64,000 bases of DNA from Capitulum mitella. Lineage: Eukaryota > Arthropoda > Thecostraca > Pollicipedomorpha > Pollicipedidae. Of this stretch, positions 13,350-25,329 are shown piece after piece. The notes under the pieces are model-generated. The model was not told the origin of the DNA. It was given only the letters and a program-made list of their open reading frames with translations, and did not search any database. The translations under genes and the position numbers were made by a program. The stretch lies in the NCBI GenBank assembly GCA_030062745.1, contig CP099848.1, forward strand, positions 13,057,568 through 13,121,567, given 5' to 3'. Numbering within the stretch: the stretch's first letter is position 1; each line of letters opens with the position of its first letter.

Positions 13350-13475
13350 TTAAGGCCTTTTATGGCTGTAGCGATATACGGCAAACGCGAGAACATTTTG
13401 GGTCATAGCTCCGTGATTTGACCTAATATCGTTTTAACCATTCAGACGCAAGTAGAAAACTGTGCTAACCCCTTT
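13350..13475 (-). mobile_element. Family A fragment, inverted
   Basis: Short stretch resembling the reverse complement of the interior of family A: the block around gggtcatagctccgtgattt corresponds to the ggtcacggagctatgacc block of the complete copies. It lies head-to-head with the plus-oriented diverged copy that follows. Confidence 0.5.
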
Positions 13476-13549
13476 CATGTGAGGGAATTCAGACCTCTGT
13501 CCCCACTCCGTGTGTTTTACCCGTCATTTCTAGTTTTTTTTTTAAAGCA

Positions 13550-14886
13550 GATTCATGGATGTTGGCGACTTTTCCCACCTACTCAATCTGCGTTTTAGGC
13601 CAAATTTCCATACTTGTACTTTGATCAAGAGCGGAGCCAGTCCACATTTTTTGGAGGCATCTCAGGCCACTTTTGGTAATAATGAAGGTAACATAAAAAT
13701 GGCTGTCAAGAAATATAATTTCAAGACAGAACTGGGAATGTATGTAGCATGTATGCAAATAACTGGGCAAACCCAATTTTTTATTGATCTGAGGCCACTT
13801 AAGAAGACCGGGTCAAGCTCAAAGGTCAAAATTTATATTTATGTCAATATTTTCGACGCTAGTTCCCAAAATGCAATATTTGGAACAGAACGGACTGAGC
13901 AAAGTCCTCAGAACAGTCCTCTACTTTTGAAGTTTTGGGTCGATATCAGGCCGGGTCACAGAGCTTTGACATCATTGTTCGTGAGCGTACTCTGTATCGC
14001 GACGGCCTTAAACAGGACTTTTCAGGACAGTCAATTAGAATGACTGAAATCGTTTTCAAATCTATGAAGTGAACTCAGCGTCTTACCGTATGACTTTGAG
14101 GTCATTTAAGATCATTTTGGGTTGAAATTCGTAAGCCGACCAGATGGACATGATACCATGACATTTCCTCCGTTTTCATGTCTCTGGCTCTGACTATGTT
14201 AACATTTTACAAAGAGTGTGAATGGTTGTAGAACTGGGTCAAACTGTGGTAAGGAAAAATAAATTCGTCAACCTTTAAATGTTACAGTGATGACGTATTT
14301 ACATAATTTTATTTTCTAATACAAGGAAACACATGATAAGTCAATATACTAGTGTCGAATTTCATACCTACAATTTTGTTTGGCATGGAAGCTCCATACC
14401 AAACATATATGGAGTTACTCCCTCTGAATCTAATACCATTTGCACTTCTTCAACACCACATCACTAGAAGGAACTAAAAAACAACCATTTTAAACGTTCG
14501 TATGAACTCATGTTTCCAAAAACAGCATTACATTCATTTTCCAAGCCCTGTTAACACCCACGATTTTCCAAAATTCCAAACGTATCGGCCAATGGGAAAA
14601 GTCTCATCAATTCACGCCAGTTGCATCAAAATCGGCTAATGAACCGTGGAGCTGTTAAAATTCGAAAACTACCGCCCGCATTTCCGAGTTTTTGCCCCTA
14701 TCCCTGTATCTGACTCGTTCCAGATGTTGAAAACTTCTTTTTGTAAAAGCATGGTGTACATCATGGCGAAACGATTTCCATTTGTTGCTATGAAATTGGA
14801 CGGGTAATTCTCGAGATCTCAGGTGGCCAAATAAGCCCGCTCCTCATACGGGAATATGCCCTAGCGTTAAGGGTACGGGAATAGAG
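13550..14886 (+). mobile_element. Diverged family A element
   Basis: Collinear with the complete A copies from their subterminal 'cttcat...ggtgact' block to the right end, but much more diverged. The right terminus is GGGAATAGAG followed by TTAA (14887-14890), one change from the usual GGGAATAGGG. The left terminus is missing or unrecognisable. The divergence suggests an older insertion than the copies at 37.7 and 50.6 kb. Confidence 0.65.
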
Positions 14887-14890
14887 TTAA

Positions 14891-17800
14891 AACGTCTCTA
14901 CTCTCTTGAAGAACTGTCTGAGAGCTTTACAGACTCACAAAAGCACTCGGCATTCAATTCTGACGGATACTCCGTCATTTGATAATTTCTCACGACATAT
15001 AAATAGTTTCCAGAGCATCCAATGGTCTGGCAAGTGAAAAGCGTCGACGTCAATACGCGGAGGTCCACGCCCCCACCGACGGCAGCCATTACATGCTATA
15101 CTCACGTGGGTTGCACATTCAGGATGCGCCAGGCCACCGTTGAATCTGCAGTCCATTTGCAATCTGAGCGAGCTCAGGGTCGAACGGGCGGCGTGGGCTT
15201 GGCGCCTGCCGGTCGACCAGCGGCAGGCCGTTTTGCGGAACTTCTGCCCGTCGCCAGCGCTATCACCGTGGAGGCCCTGCTCAGACGAAGAGAATAAGCG
15301 AGTCATCTGCATTCCAGCCGAGTCGCTGAACGTCTCATCCGGTTCACCTCTTTTATCCACAGATGAAACAGTGTCATCTCCCCAACTAGAGTGGGAGATA
15401 CAGCAAATCGCAAGGAGTCCAAACTATGAGTAGGAGACACCGTCACGTTATTAAACTAAAACATCATTAAGAGCTAGCAAGGAATTTTTCCAATTGTTTT
15501 ATCCTTTAGTTTTTGAAATACTCATTTGAGAATGACAGCAGTTCAAAACGTGCAATTTATTTGCGGCATTGGGATCAGAAAAGGTTGATCAGACTGGTCT
15601 GATCATTTACCAACTCGGCCAGTTACCAGCCCGATCAGTTCCAAACTCGATCAGTTACCGCCTCGGCCAGGTACCGGATCGACCGGTCAGCTCCGCCGAT
15701 CCTGGCCCCTCGTCAGTCGAGCAGAGATTGACTCCGGCCCCATAGTGCTGTGACGTCACGTCCGGCTGCTGGTGACGTCAGAGCGGCGCGCGGCCGTCAT
15801 ACGGCGACTGTCGGCCGTTCGACTCACCCATCCGAAGACGGCACGGTTCGTACCAGAACAGAGCGGGGAAGCACCGGCTCCCGCCCGCTCCTGACCTGAG
15901 CTGCGTTCTGCGATCGGAGCCGATCGCAGGGGCCGCTCACGAGCACGGAAAGACACGGCCGTCACGGTGACCCGAGCCTCGAACAGTCCAAACGATTTTT
16001 GCTGCGGGTTGTCCCCGGAATTTCGTCCAGTTGAAGAGCAGGGTCCGGACCGATACCCTGATGCGTGCCCTGGTAGATAGATTGCGCCGCATCACAGCAG
16101 CGCCGTTTGGCGGTACGGGGGATCGGCGGCTGCTAAATCTTGAGCTCTGGTCAAACTGGCGAGCCAGAGGTGTGCATTGATATCTGATGTTTGTTCTGTC
16201 ATGACCACGGATGGAACTCAAATGCAAATGCAGATGTATCCCCAACTTAACAAAAATAAGCATTACGTCAATAGCGATTCATGCAAAGAATGGGACTACA
16301 AATTGCATATGCATCTCCAATAATTCTGAAATGACCGGGTCCTGGTCATGACATCATTGGTGTGGCAGGTCACAGCGCAGGCAGGGCAACAAAACTTTAA
16401 GCCCGCGTTTTGTGAGGGAGCATCAGACGGCCACACTTTTTCTCCACCGTCTTACTATGAAACCAAGCTTCGTAGAGGTGCTAAGTTTTTCCAACCCTTG
16501 GATATATCAATCCGAGGAGTGATGGAACCTCTGTGGAGATGGGGGAAACCGCCATTTTTCGACTCATTTTTGCATGCAAAGCTATATGATTAATGTTAAA
16601 TGTTGGCCAAAGTTTGGGGGGGCAGGTGCCCCTGCCCCTGGTTCCAATGCCCTTGATCAGTCCTTCCCATTTTGGTGAGAAACAAATTGTCAAGGTCATC
16701 CAATGCCATGCCAAGATGACGCCAATAGCATGACGATTTTTAATAATGTTACCGTTTTTCCGAGTTTCCTTCATTTTTAAACTGGCATATATTCGGTCTC
16801 TCGGTACCACATCACACAGCATGAACCGTACCGCCATTTTTCTCTTATAGACTGCATTGGCATGTCATGCATGTTTATACACTTCTTTGGGCTTTGAAAT
16901 GTCTATGACCTGCAATTTCCGATGTGCACGTAAACAATCGGCTTTTCTAAAATCGGTCATATATTGACATTATACGCAACCTGTAAACTGTGATATAATC
17001 GCGATGTCCAATAATGGCACATGATCCGGGTTGGACCAATCAGGAAAATTAATTATCGTTTGAATCAGTGAATCGGACTCACAGTTACCCAATTACTGAG
17101 TGAGGGCGTTTCCTACTCCTCCCCCCCCTTTCCAGCAAGCGGGGCGTAGTGACATGCCTCGGAAAATGTCAAGTTAGGTATACGTGATTACCAAAAGGAT
17201 CCACTGGAATAATTTCCTAATAAGCTATCTTCTAATGCGTGAATTATTAGTTCGAAAGAATTAACAGTTGAAACTGTTATCTAGCATGTACTTGCACCTG
17301 AAAGCATGTGTACGTCTCAGCTTTTGGAACATTCCACTGTTTTACCTTTTAGCCTACGCCGGCGATCTGAGACACGCTGTATCTATCGGGGATTTCGCCA
17401 CGATGGTTGAACCGCTAATACAACAACGTAAGACGCCCAAAGGCTTAATGCATCATTAAAGGTTTCCTTTCACAGAACCCTTACTGTACGCTTCAATCGT
17501 AGTTTTATCGTCGCCTTAAAAGTGCTCAGTCCCAACAACTGAATATTTTGAAATTGCTTCGCGAAGAATCTCTGCTTAGTCATCTGTGCTGCACAACACA
17601 TATCATCAAACCATAGATATAACGCCTGCATTGGACAGTGCCTTGAGAACGGCATGCAGATGGCGAAACTGAAACTTCCATCTCAGCATACTACCATGTA
17701 CTGACGCTAACCGATGGTAAGCAGGTGCTTGCCTGCACGGCTGAATATACCAAGGATATCTCCTTTACCCATAACCACACCTATCCTGTACCATATCAGT

Positions 17801-17978
17801 ACCTATCTCCTATACCCATGGGTGTAATTACCCCTGCCCGTACGGGACACCGTTCAGACTAGACACAGGGAAAGGAGAGGCGGGGAGACAAGTCCCTCCA
17901 TTTTTTGGCCCGTGGTGCTGGCGCCTCCTTAAGGCCATAACAAAACAGATTTCGAAGGAAAATTAAGAAAAGAATATC
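14891..17978. other. Stretch without a supported gene, CpG-rich at 15140-16140
   Basis: The CpG-rich part has two TGACGTCA octamers about 25 bp apart (near 15752 and 15774). Translations on either strand show no domain. The rest, to the TTAA at 17979, is A/T-rich with no recognised structure. Confidence 0.35.
15585..15700. repeat. Short degenerate minisatellite with a 9-bp-arm palindrome
   Basis: Five to six imperfect copies of a 15-17-bp unit (variants of CTCGGCCAGTTACCAG and CTCGATCAGTTACCGC). It opens with a palindrome at 15586-15605: arms TGATCAGAC and GTCTGATCA around a TG spacer. Confidence 0.5.
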
Positions 17979-17982
17979 TTAA

Positions 17983-19208
17983 CCCGCGCACGACCGTAGG
18001 TCGGCAGCGATCGCGCCCGACTGGGGGGAGGTTCACTGCCCCCCCCCCTCTAACTCACGACCGGTTGGTCGCGCGATAAAAATAATCACACCGTTGGAAA
18101 GCTTGTGACGAGTAGAGCTCGAAACTGGTCTCATTTTCAGTTTTAGATAATATGTAAGCAATTTACGTCCTATATATGTTTCCTCATAGCCGACTGCATG
18201 AGACCGGGAAACGACCTGAATCTTAAGGGCTGTGACTAACAACGCATGGGTAAAGGCACTAACGCGCAGGTAAAGGTCCAGAGATGCCGATACACGTCTA
18301 ATTTCTCAGATTTGTTCAATATATATATTCCGAAACGTTGAGTTAAAGACACGGCCATTTTCAAGCCGGTTGTCGGCGGGCGCCGAAACCGTACGCAGTA
18401 AGAAATTAACGAAAACTAATTTTAGCGTTCCTTTACTTCCGCGACATAAGCCTATCCATGTAAATTTTGTTGATCTTAGTGGTTCTTGTGATGGTTTCTC
18501 ATGCTTAAATTTTCGAGAAATTCATTAGTTACCAATGTACACAGGTGGCGGAGCTTTATTCGCGAGAGCCTGTTTATTTCCAAAATATGCGATTTTTAAA
18601 AAAAAAAACTTTTGAGGTTCTTGGGATTACCTACGTCTGTGTAAGCCAGTTTTGCTATTTCTACCCATTCTGAGTAACTCGTCGCTGATTTTGACGGTGG
18701 TACATTTTAGCTCATAACAGTTATTCGTGGCCTGACCTCAGGTCAATGACTGGAAGTCATTGGTACTTTGCCCAATGACGGTAACTAGATGTCTGCTTCA
18801 TTCCACACTAAAAATGTTGTGAAATATTCCGTCAATTTCCGAAAAAAACGATGACATGCCTTAAAAATGGGCTTGACCTTAGGTCAATGACCCGCAAAAT
18901 TCCTAAAAATCTGAGATAGTAGATTTGTTGCATCTGTCAAGGATCAGTAATCCCAGAAAGTATTACTGTGATATCTTGTTTTCCGAAAAAAGTTAGAGGG
19001 CGCAAACCTTTTTTGGACATAGGCCCGTTTGACTTGACCTAGGTCAGGCACCTGACTTGACCTGGGCTCAAAACTTCGAGACAACGTGTAAAAATGGTCT
19101 AGCAAAAGGTGCACGAAATTTCTTGGCGCTGTGTTTGTCCGTTCTCTCGCAATCGTAGAAAAAGCTCAGGGGAGCGGTCAACCGTCCCCCCCCCAGTCGG
19201 GGGGCGGG
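17983..19208 (+). mobile_element. Family B TTAA element, complete copy
   Basis: A 1226-bp non-autonomous element between TTAA at 17979-17982 and TTAA at 19209-19212. The left end starts CCCGCGCACGACC and the right end, read inward, starts CCCGCCCCCCGACTGG. Both ends carry a G-run/C-run hairpin (near 18022-18050 and 19166-19195). The interior holds an ER1 plus IR1 arrangement of AGGTCA half-sites (18874-18893) and the palindrome TGACCTAGGTCA (19035-19046). No transposase frame is present. The uninterrupted site 'gagTTAAagacac' near 18350 is where a nested A element sits in the copy at 59-62 kb. Confidence 0.85.
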
Positions 19209-19514
19209 TTAAAAAAGGTACCAGTCCCGAGATCTTGTCACGGGCAACACACTGTTTTTTTTTCCGCGACGCTCTAGGGCGCACGGCGGAAGGGTGGAAA
19301 GGGCCGGGGTTCGTACCAACCCCCTCTCCCATACATTCGCCTTATGCAGAAGGCCCGATTCGGGCGAGGGTTACAAGCGATCCCCAATAAATACAGAATC
19401 CGGAGATTTCTTCTTCTTTTCTGTTTTTGCTGAGGGGGCCTTTTTAAATATTAAACAACCTTCAGTTTCCAGACGCTTCCCCCTATAAATTGATCAACCA
19501 CTCCTCGTGGATAC

Positions 19515-20085
19515 GGTGCTCTTTACAGGTAAGCGCTGTCGTACAGGCCAGGTAACTGTGAAGTGCCCGGCGTTCCCTACAGGCCAGGCGCCCCTTGTTC
19601 CTGTACCGATGAGACGCCTCTGAAGAATTCGGCTCCCCTCACAGACCAGATACGTCTACTACGCGGACGCCCTTCACAGGCCGGGCGCCCGTACAGATCA
19701 GGCGCCCCTCGGGGGCCTGAGCTCTTGGTGCCCCTTATACATCGGGCACTGCTCATGTTTTCTGCGCCTCCTCTACAGACCAGGCGCCCGTACGGAACAC
19801 CTCGAAGACCAGACACGTCTGCGATCAGCCACCCCACACAGATCAGGAGCCCCCGGGGGCTCGGTGCCTCTGGCGAGCGAGGCGCCCCGGACACATTAGG
19901 CACACTTCATATACTTGGTGCCCCTCTACACACCAGGCGCTCATGCGGGACACTTTACCCAGACACGGCTACGATGTAGACGCCCCCATCAGGCCAGACG
20001 CCTCCCCCTCAACTACAGGTCAGGCGTTCCGCATATATTTGGTGTGCAGTCTACAGACCAGGCGCTCGTATGGCACTCGTAAATG
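19515..20085. repeat. Degenerate minisatellite of caggCCAGGCGCCC units
   Basis: Many imperfect, irregularly spaced copies of acaggccaggcgcccc and variants (cagaccaggcgccc, cagatcaggcgcccc). Frames are open on both strands (for example 19563-19979 plus) because of the repeated composition. No domain is seen. Confidence 0.55.
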
Positions 20086-20329
20086 TATCTAAACAAAAAA
20101 TGCATCGATATGTGTGCCGATAAGCCCGTAAATGTGTAATTAAACTACCAACTTCATTCTGAATAGATAGTGTCCCTACTACAGATTTGCGCCCTTTGAA
20201 AGACTGACGCCACAGGATTAATTGCCCTCCCCGACATTTCGTTCCCCTCCTACTCCCCTGCATATAACGAGCTGAATATACTCTCATACTGATCACCCAA
20301 AAAACACTCATCCTCACTTAATTTCACCA

Positions 20330-20575
20330 ACTGTCGTCATGAAGTTAACAAAAGTCAGTTTTAGCACATCGACTGTCGTCCTGATCGTATTGACAATCAC
20401 CCGGACGTAACCAACTGTCAATAGGACCTTACTGGCCGCTATCGTGGTCTTACCGACAGTTCCCGTGACACTGTCGACCGCCACTGTTACCTTACCGATG
20501 ATCACCTTACCTACAGTCATCCTGACTGCAATGACCGTCACTCTGATTTCACTGACCAGCAACATGACTTCACAG
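20330..20575. repeat. Degenerate 21-bp tandem repeat
   Basis: About a dozen diverged 21-bp units of the form (a)ccgacagtnnnnntgacctta. The minus-strand frame 20314-20565 therefore reads a seven-residue pseudo-repeat rich in Val, Thr and Ile (for example TVGYVRV, TVDVLKL, TTVGEIK). No signal peptide, splice site or family match supports a real protein. Confidence 0.5.
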
Positions 20576-21210
20576 TAATTTCTATATGCCTAATGAAAAA
20601 GTCTCCGAAAATTGGGGGTCTAAACCCTCCCATCCCCTTGGGATCTCCAGCCATGTCTGAGGTTTTTAGTCTCCACCGAAGTAAACCATCACTCACATCA
20701 ATAAATCCCGAAACAGGACGTACTGTTTGGCTCAAGGCCTTGTTTTACGCTTATTCCCACCGGTTATACCAGTGGACTGTCAGTTCATGCAGGAGGCGGC
20801 ATCTTAAGTAAGCGCTTTGGTGGCACCTTGGTCTGTCAGTGCGCAGGGAAGCCGGCATTTCAAACAAGCTCTCACCTTTACTTACAACTTAAAACAAATG
20901 TTGCCTCGATCCCATGTGCGTTTTTTGTCCTGGTATGTAAATTGGGGGTCATTCCGGGTTTATTTCGGGTTTATTTTTTATTGGGGGGTTATTTTTTTAT
21001 TTAGGGGGTTTATTTCAGTTTAACGAAATAATCATAACGCACAGCAGTTCACGAGACTAATGTTAGAAGTAGACACTAATAGTTTTGCCTTAGCCCCTAG
21101 ATGTCAGCACTATTGATCATGCTAGAGGTTTGACACCAACCAGTAGCAACCACGCCATGACATGATGCCGTATGATGGGCTTCTTACACACTAAGCAATG
21201 ATTTGACCTG

Positions 21211-21212
<2 letters not shown>

Positions 21213-21246
<34 letters not shown>
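21213..21246. repeat. (AT)n microsatellite
   Basis: Uninterrupted AT dinucleotide run of about 17 units, followed by a short imperfect gcatgtat run. Confidence 0.95.
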
Positions 21247-21249
<3 letters not shown>

Positions 21250-21785
21250 TGTATGCATGTATGTATATGTGCGTGTTTTGTTAAATGACTCGGCTGTTTA
21301 GGCTTTCACCATTTCCTTCAGCCGGATATGCAGTTGGGTTTCAATGGGCACCTCGCAATGGTACATGCTGGCAGGTGCTGGCATACGACATGGCGTGTCA
21401 TATCAACTACTGCGATGGCTGAAGGTTCAGAGCGCGGCCCGTGCCATAGGAACTGTAGCACAATTAATGTGCTGAGAAGTACTGAAAATTTGACAACGCT
21501 GCGCCGTTTGATTAGAGTCGTATGACAGAGAGAAAGTGGGATGCCTGGTGCACCCCTTCCCTCTCCATCCAGAAAGTCGCTGGTTAATGCTACGACACTC
21601 ATTGATTGCGACAGAGTCGATCTATTATCGGTATAGCTCGTTCCACTACACCTGCTTTCTTCTGTTACGCATATAACGCTGTTCGTTTCCATGTCGCCCC
21701 TACCCAGCTCCGGACCTCATCGGCATCATGCATACGAGAAAGAACAGTTTTAACGTTGGTCCTCACCCAATAACGCTTTAACTAA

Positions 21786-22235
21786 TGCAGATGGACCGAT
21801 TCAGTGTACCACGTTGCCGTGCCTCCCCATCACCACAAAATGAAACGTCCAATGGACCAGAAGATGTAACGTTCACTGCCATAGATGAGATGAAAGAAGT
21901 TCTTCCGGACGCGTAAGTCCAGCGAAGTGACTGCAGCTTGTTTTAGAGTGGCTACGAAGCGCAGGATCGCATGCAGGTTCGTCCGGTTTTAGCCTGGACA
22001 ACGTGTCCGCTGTCGTACGTGTACGCTCATGGAGCAGACAAACGGCAAAAAGTTGTTCATTTCCGAGTCCCTGACAAAATGTCGTCAGATACTGATGAAG
22101 ACTCTTCTAGAGGCGAAGTGGAAAGGAACACTGATGCCGTTTTCACCCGTAATGGAACAGTCTTCTGCAACAAAAAGCAGTACGAGGTGCCTGTCCGAGT
22201 GGCCGATGTGTCGAAGATAAGTTTCCTTCTGTGAG
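21786..22235 (+). other. Possible 5' part (ORF1-like) of the following LINE
   Basis: Two short plus-strand frames in tandem: a 43-codon frame from 21786, and one from 21971 with an acidic-basic composition (VVHFRVPDKMSSDTDEDS). They lie upstream of the endonuclease remnant in the same orientation, where a LINE ORF1 would be. I do not recognise any ORF1 motif such as a zinc knuckle or RRM, so the link rests on position only. Confidence 0.2.
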
Positions 22236-22944
22236 GTCGACAATCCAGGTCGGCGAGTGTCTGGCCGGCGGCCCACTGACGGGGTCATTGTTGTTTATGT
22301 ACTTGGTCAGTTTTCAAGTGTGTACTTCTGTCCGCTTCATCGGAGGCTCTGTGCTGCCATCTGGAGGGACGCGTGGGTCCGATTCATTGGGGTGTGATTT
22401 GTTTTATTACCACTGTCCTCTCAGTTTTGGCTCGCCGACGATTTTTTCCGGTTTACACCACTGCAATGTATATGCTTAAGGTTTATCTGGGACTTCACTC
22501 GAGGTTTGTTCCGCAAAATGTTTACAAGCTCAGTGGTTTTGCGTTTTTTTCGGTGCAACACACGTCCTGCGTTGCTTATTTTGGAGTCTTCAACAGTGAC
22601 AAGTATATTCCATGCATCCGATGCGATCGACGCAGGTTTTTCTTTAATTTTTATTTTCATGTGCGTGTACTCGCGCTTTTTTCTTCGCGTTTGTTGTGCT
22701 GCACTTTTGAGAACATGTTTTTTTCAGATGCGCGTGTGTAGTCAGAACAGAACAGTGTTTGATTGAGCTGATGTTCAAAATACATCTTTTATTTCCTGAC
22801 TTCACGAGCAACGGTAGAGCCAACCTTAAGCACCATCCAGTCGCTGCACTCCCCAACAGCAACACTTCCCAGCAGTTGTTAATACCGCGAACAGTCAGTT
22901 TTTCTGCGAACAGCCGACACGTTCATCTGACAAGGACGTCTGCT

Positions 22945-23655
22945 GCTGATCTAAGACCTGTGACTTTCATCTGTCACGGTATCGCTGGCCACCAGAAGAG
23001 AAGAGATGTTTAAACTTCTTTACGAGTTCCAACTATGATGTGGTTTTCCAGCAGGATATTCACACCTCCAAGTGTCAGATCGGCTTCTTTAGGCAAGTCC
23101 TGAGAGGATCAGCTTTCTTTTCCCCTGGCAGGTCAAATAGAGGTGTCTGCTTTCTGATTAAGACGTCATTTCAGCATAATCTTGCCCTGGTAGATACGGA
23201 CGACCAGGGAAATTTTGTTGCGATTAGTATGGAACATTTTGGAGGGTCATTTTGCATGATTTGTCTGTATGGGCCTAATAAAGACAGACCAAATTTCTTC
23301 GATCGTTTGACTGATCAGCTCGTGGGAACTACATGTGATCATGTGATTGTATGTGGAGATTTCAATATCTCACGTGATCCCTCCCTGGAGTACTATAACT
23401 ACCAGCGCTTGAATAACCCCAGAGCTAGAGCACAAGTGTAGGCTTTATTAGCAGATCACGATCTAGTTGATGTGTGGAGAGCACTGCATCCAGACAGCAA
23501 GGGATTTACTTGGCGACAGAAAACGTCGTATAAACAGGCTCGCCTGGACCTGATTTTGCTTAACAAATGTAGTCTAAAGCTCTTGTCAACATGCTACATT
23601 GAGCCCGGTTAGAGACGTGACCATGATATGGTCGCTATGAACATGAAAACGCAAG
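22945..23655 (+). pseudogene. LINE endonuclease (EEP) domain remnant
   Basis: In a LINE this AP-endonuclease-like domain nicks target DNA before reverse transcription. The longest piece is 23040-23441, with VVFQQDIHTS (position of the family's QETH motif), SNRGVCFLI, CLYGPNKDRPNFFDRL and VIVCGDFNIS (family GDFN motif) in order. Upstream, frames around 22950-23040 must shift twice to join it. Downstream, 23445-23655 reads DLVDVWRALHPDSKGFTWRQ and then a Ser/Arg-Asp-His region ending in RDHDMV, with an in-frame stop just before it. The order and spacing match Tx1-like LINEs, and the breaks show it is dead. Confidence 0.75.
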
Positions 23656-24083
23656 TTGATAACCGGGGTCCAGAGCTCCAGACGTTCAAAGCTTTCCTGT
23701 TAAAGAACAGAGTATGCTGAACTAGTGAAAAAAGCTGTATGTGAGGAGTCTGAAAAGCAGGCTGCTCCCGTTTACGACATTACGTTTTTTGATCATGCAG
23801 AAATGAACAGAGATGTATCCTTGGCCATTCACCAAACAATTTCCTTTGACACGTTACTCAGGACTCTCGGAGGTGAAACTATGGTACATTCTAAACGAAA
23901 AGCCAGAGCTCCAAGAATGCGCGAGCGTCAGCTGATGGGGAATATTAAACGTCTCGATCAGAGGATTCCAAACCAACCTTCGTGCCAGCTGCAGTGCTTT
24001 GCAGAACGTGAGACACTGCGGGACGAACTGGAAGAAGTTAGATCGCCTATGGTAAAGGGTCTTATCTTGAGGTCAAGAACATC

Positions 24084-25100
24084 ATGGCACGAGGGGAGCA
24101 CTGCTCCCAGCTGTTTTTATCGCTAGACAAGCAAAATTACAATCGCAAATTGTTAACATGTATTGAGAAAGCTAACGATATCGTCACGGGAACTAAGGAA
24201 ATTCTTGATGTATTTTCACCTCATTTGAAAGCGAAGTCCTCCGCAAGAAAAGGCACCACAGGAACATATGAGCACATTTTGCAGAACGCTATTAAACGTC
24301 GACTGGAGGAGGAGGAGAAGGTGAATTTAAACGGCCCGATCATTGTGGAGGAGCTGTCCGCAGTCTCAAGGGGCATGAAGGGAGGAGAAAAAAACGGGTC
24401 AAATGCCTCTAGTGTGGAGTTTTTCAAATTTCTCTGGATGCAGCTTAAATACTTTTTGCATCGATCCTTACTCAATGTTATTAAGACACACACAACGTCA
24501 GTAACTCAGCGAGAGCGCATTATAGCCTTTATTCCAAAGGGATTGGACAAACTGCACAAGCCCCGCGGTTGGCGGCCAGTTTCACGTCTAAATGTCGACT
24601 TTAAAATTTGGTCAGCTGCAGTAGCAAGGGGACTGGAAAACATTTCACGTAAACTGATAAATCCGGAGCAGACTGCATATATGAAAGGAAGATTTTGTGG
24701 TGACAATACGAGGCTTATGCACGATCTGATTTATCACTGTAATTTATCAAAGGTAGGAGGAATCATTATGTCGGCTGGTTTTGAGGCAGCCTTTTAGAAC
24801 GTAAACTGGAGCTATTTAAGCCACGTGCTTAAGCATATTAATTTTGGTGAAAAGTTCACTGATATGATTCCTTTGTTTTCCATGAGCCCGCAGAACTTTT
24901 TTTAGGGTTTTGATGAATGGATTCATTGGACCACAAATTTCCCTACAGGGAGGAATTCGCCAAGGCGATCCAGCTTCGCGGCTCTTGTTTAATTTCGCTG
25001 TGGAAATTTTATGTAACATGTTGAAGAACTCCAACAAGTTTACAAGAATCAGCACTGGGGTGACAGAAGTGCGTGTGTTCTAATATGCTGACGAAACCTT
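24084..25100 (+). pseudogene. LINE reverse transcriptase remnant
   Basis: Plus-strand frame 24084-24797 carries the LINE-specific N-terminal RT block (KNGSNASSVEFFKF), then IIAFIPKGLDKLHKPRGWRP, SRLNVDFKIWSAAVARGL and LINPEQTAYMKGRF. The first catalytic block, normally an Asp-containing 'LDFEKAFD', reads SAGFEAAF and has lost its aspartate; a stop follows. About 24930-25030 continues with LQGGIRQGDPASRLLF. The YADD box region near 25082 reads YADE after a stop. The family (Tx1/L1) is recognised by these blocks; loss of both catalytic aspartate sites indicates an inactive copy. Confidence 0.8.
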
Positions 25101-25329
25101 TTATTATTAAAGACGCTATCTTTTCGAATGATAGTTCAGCAAACATAAACGGAGCTCTCGAGGAGATCGACCATTTGAGCGAAATTCCCGCATTACGGTT
25201 GAACAGAAGGAAAACAGTGTCTGGAAATAGGAGCGACACGACATCGAGAGGTTTGCGGGGGCTAATCTACTTTGAAATGGGTAAGTGGCGTAGGGATTCT
25301 GGGAAATACTTCCCAAAACTGCCTCGAAA

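Noticed and set aside
21786-21918. Short exon ending at GACGC|GTAAGT
   Set aside because: A good donor, but the 43-codon peptide has no recognisable domain and no acceptor partner with a convincing continuation was found.
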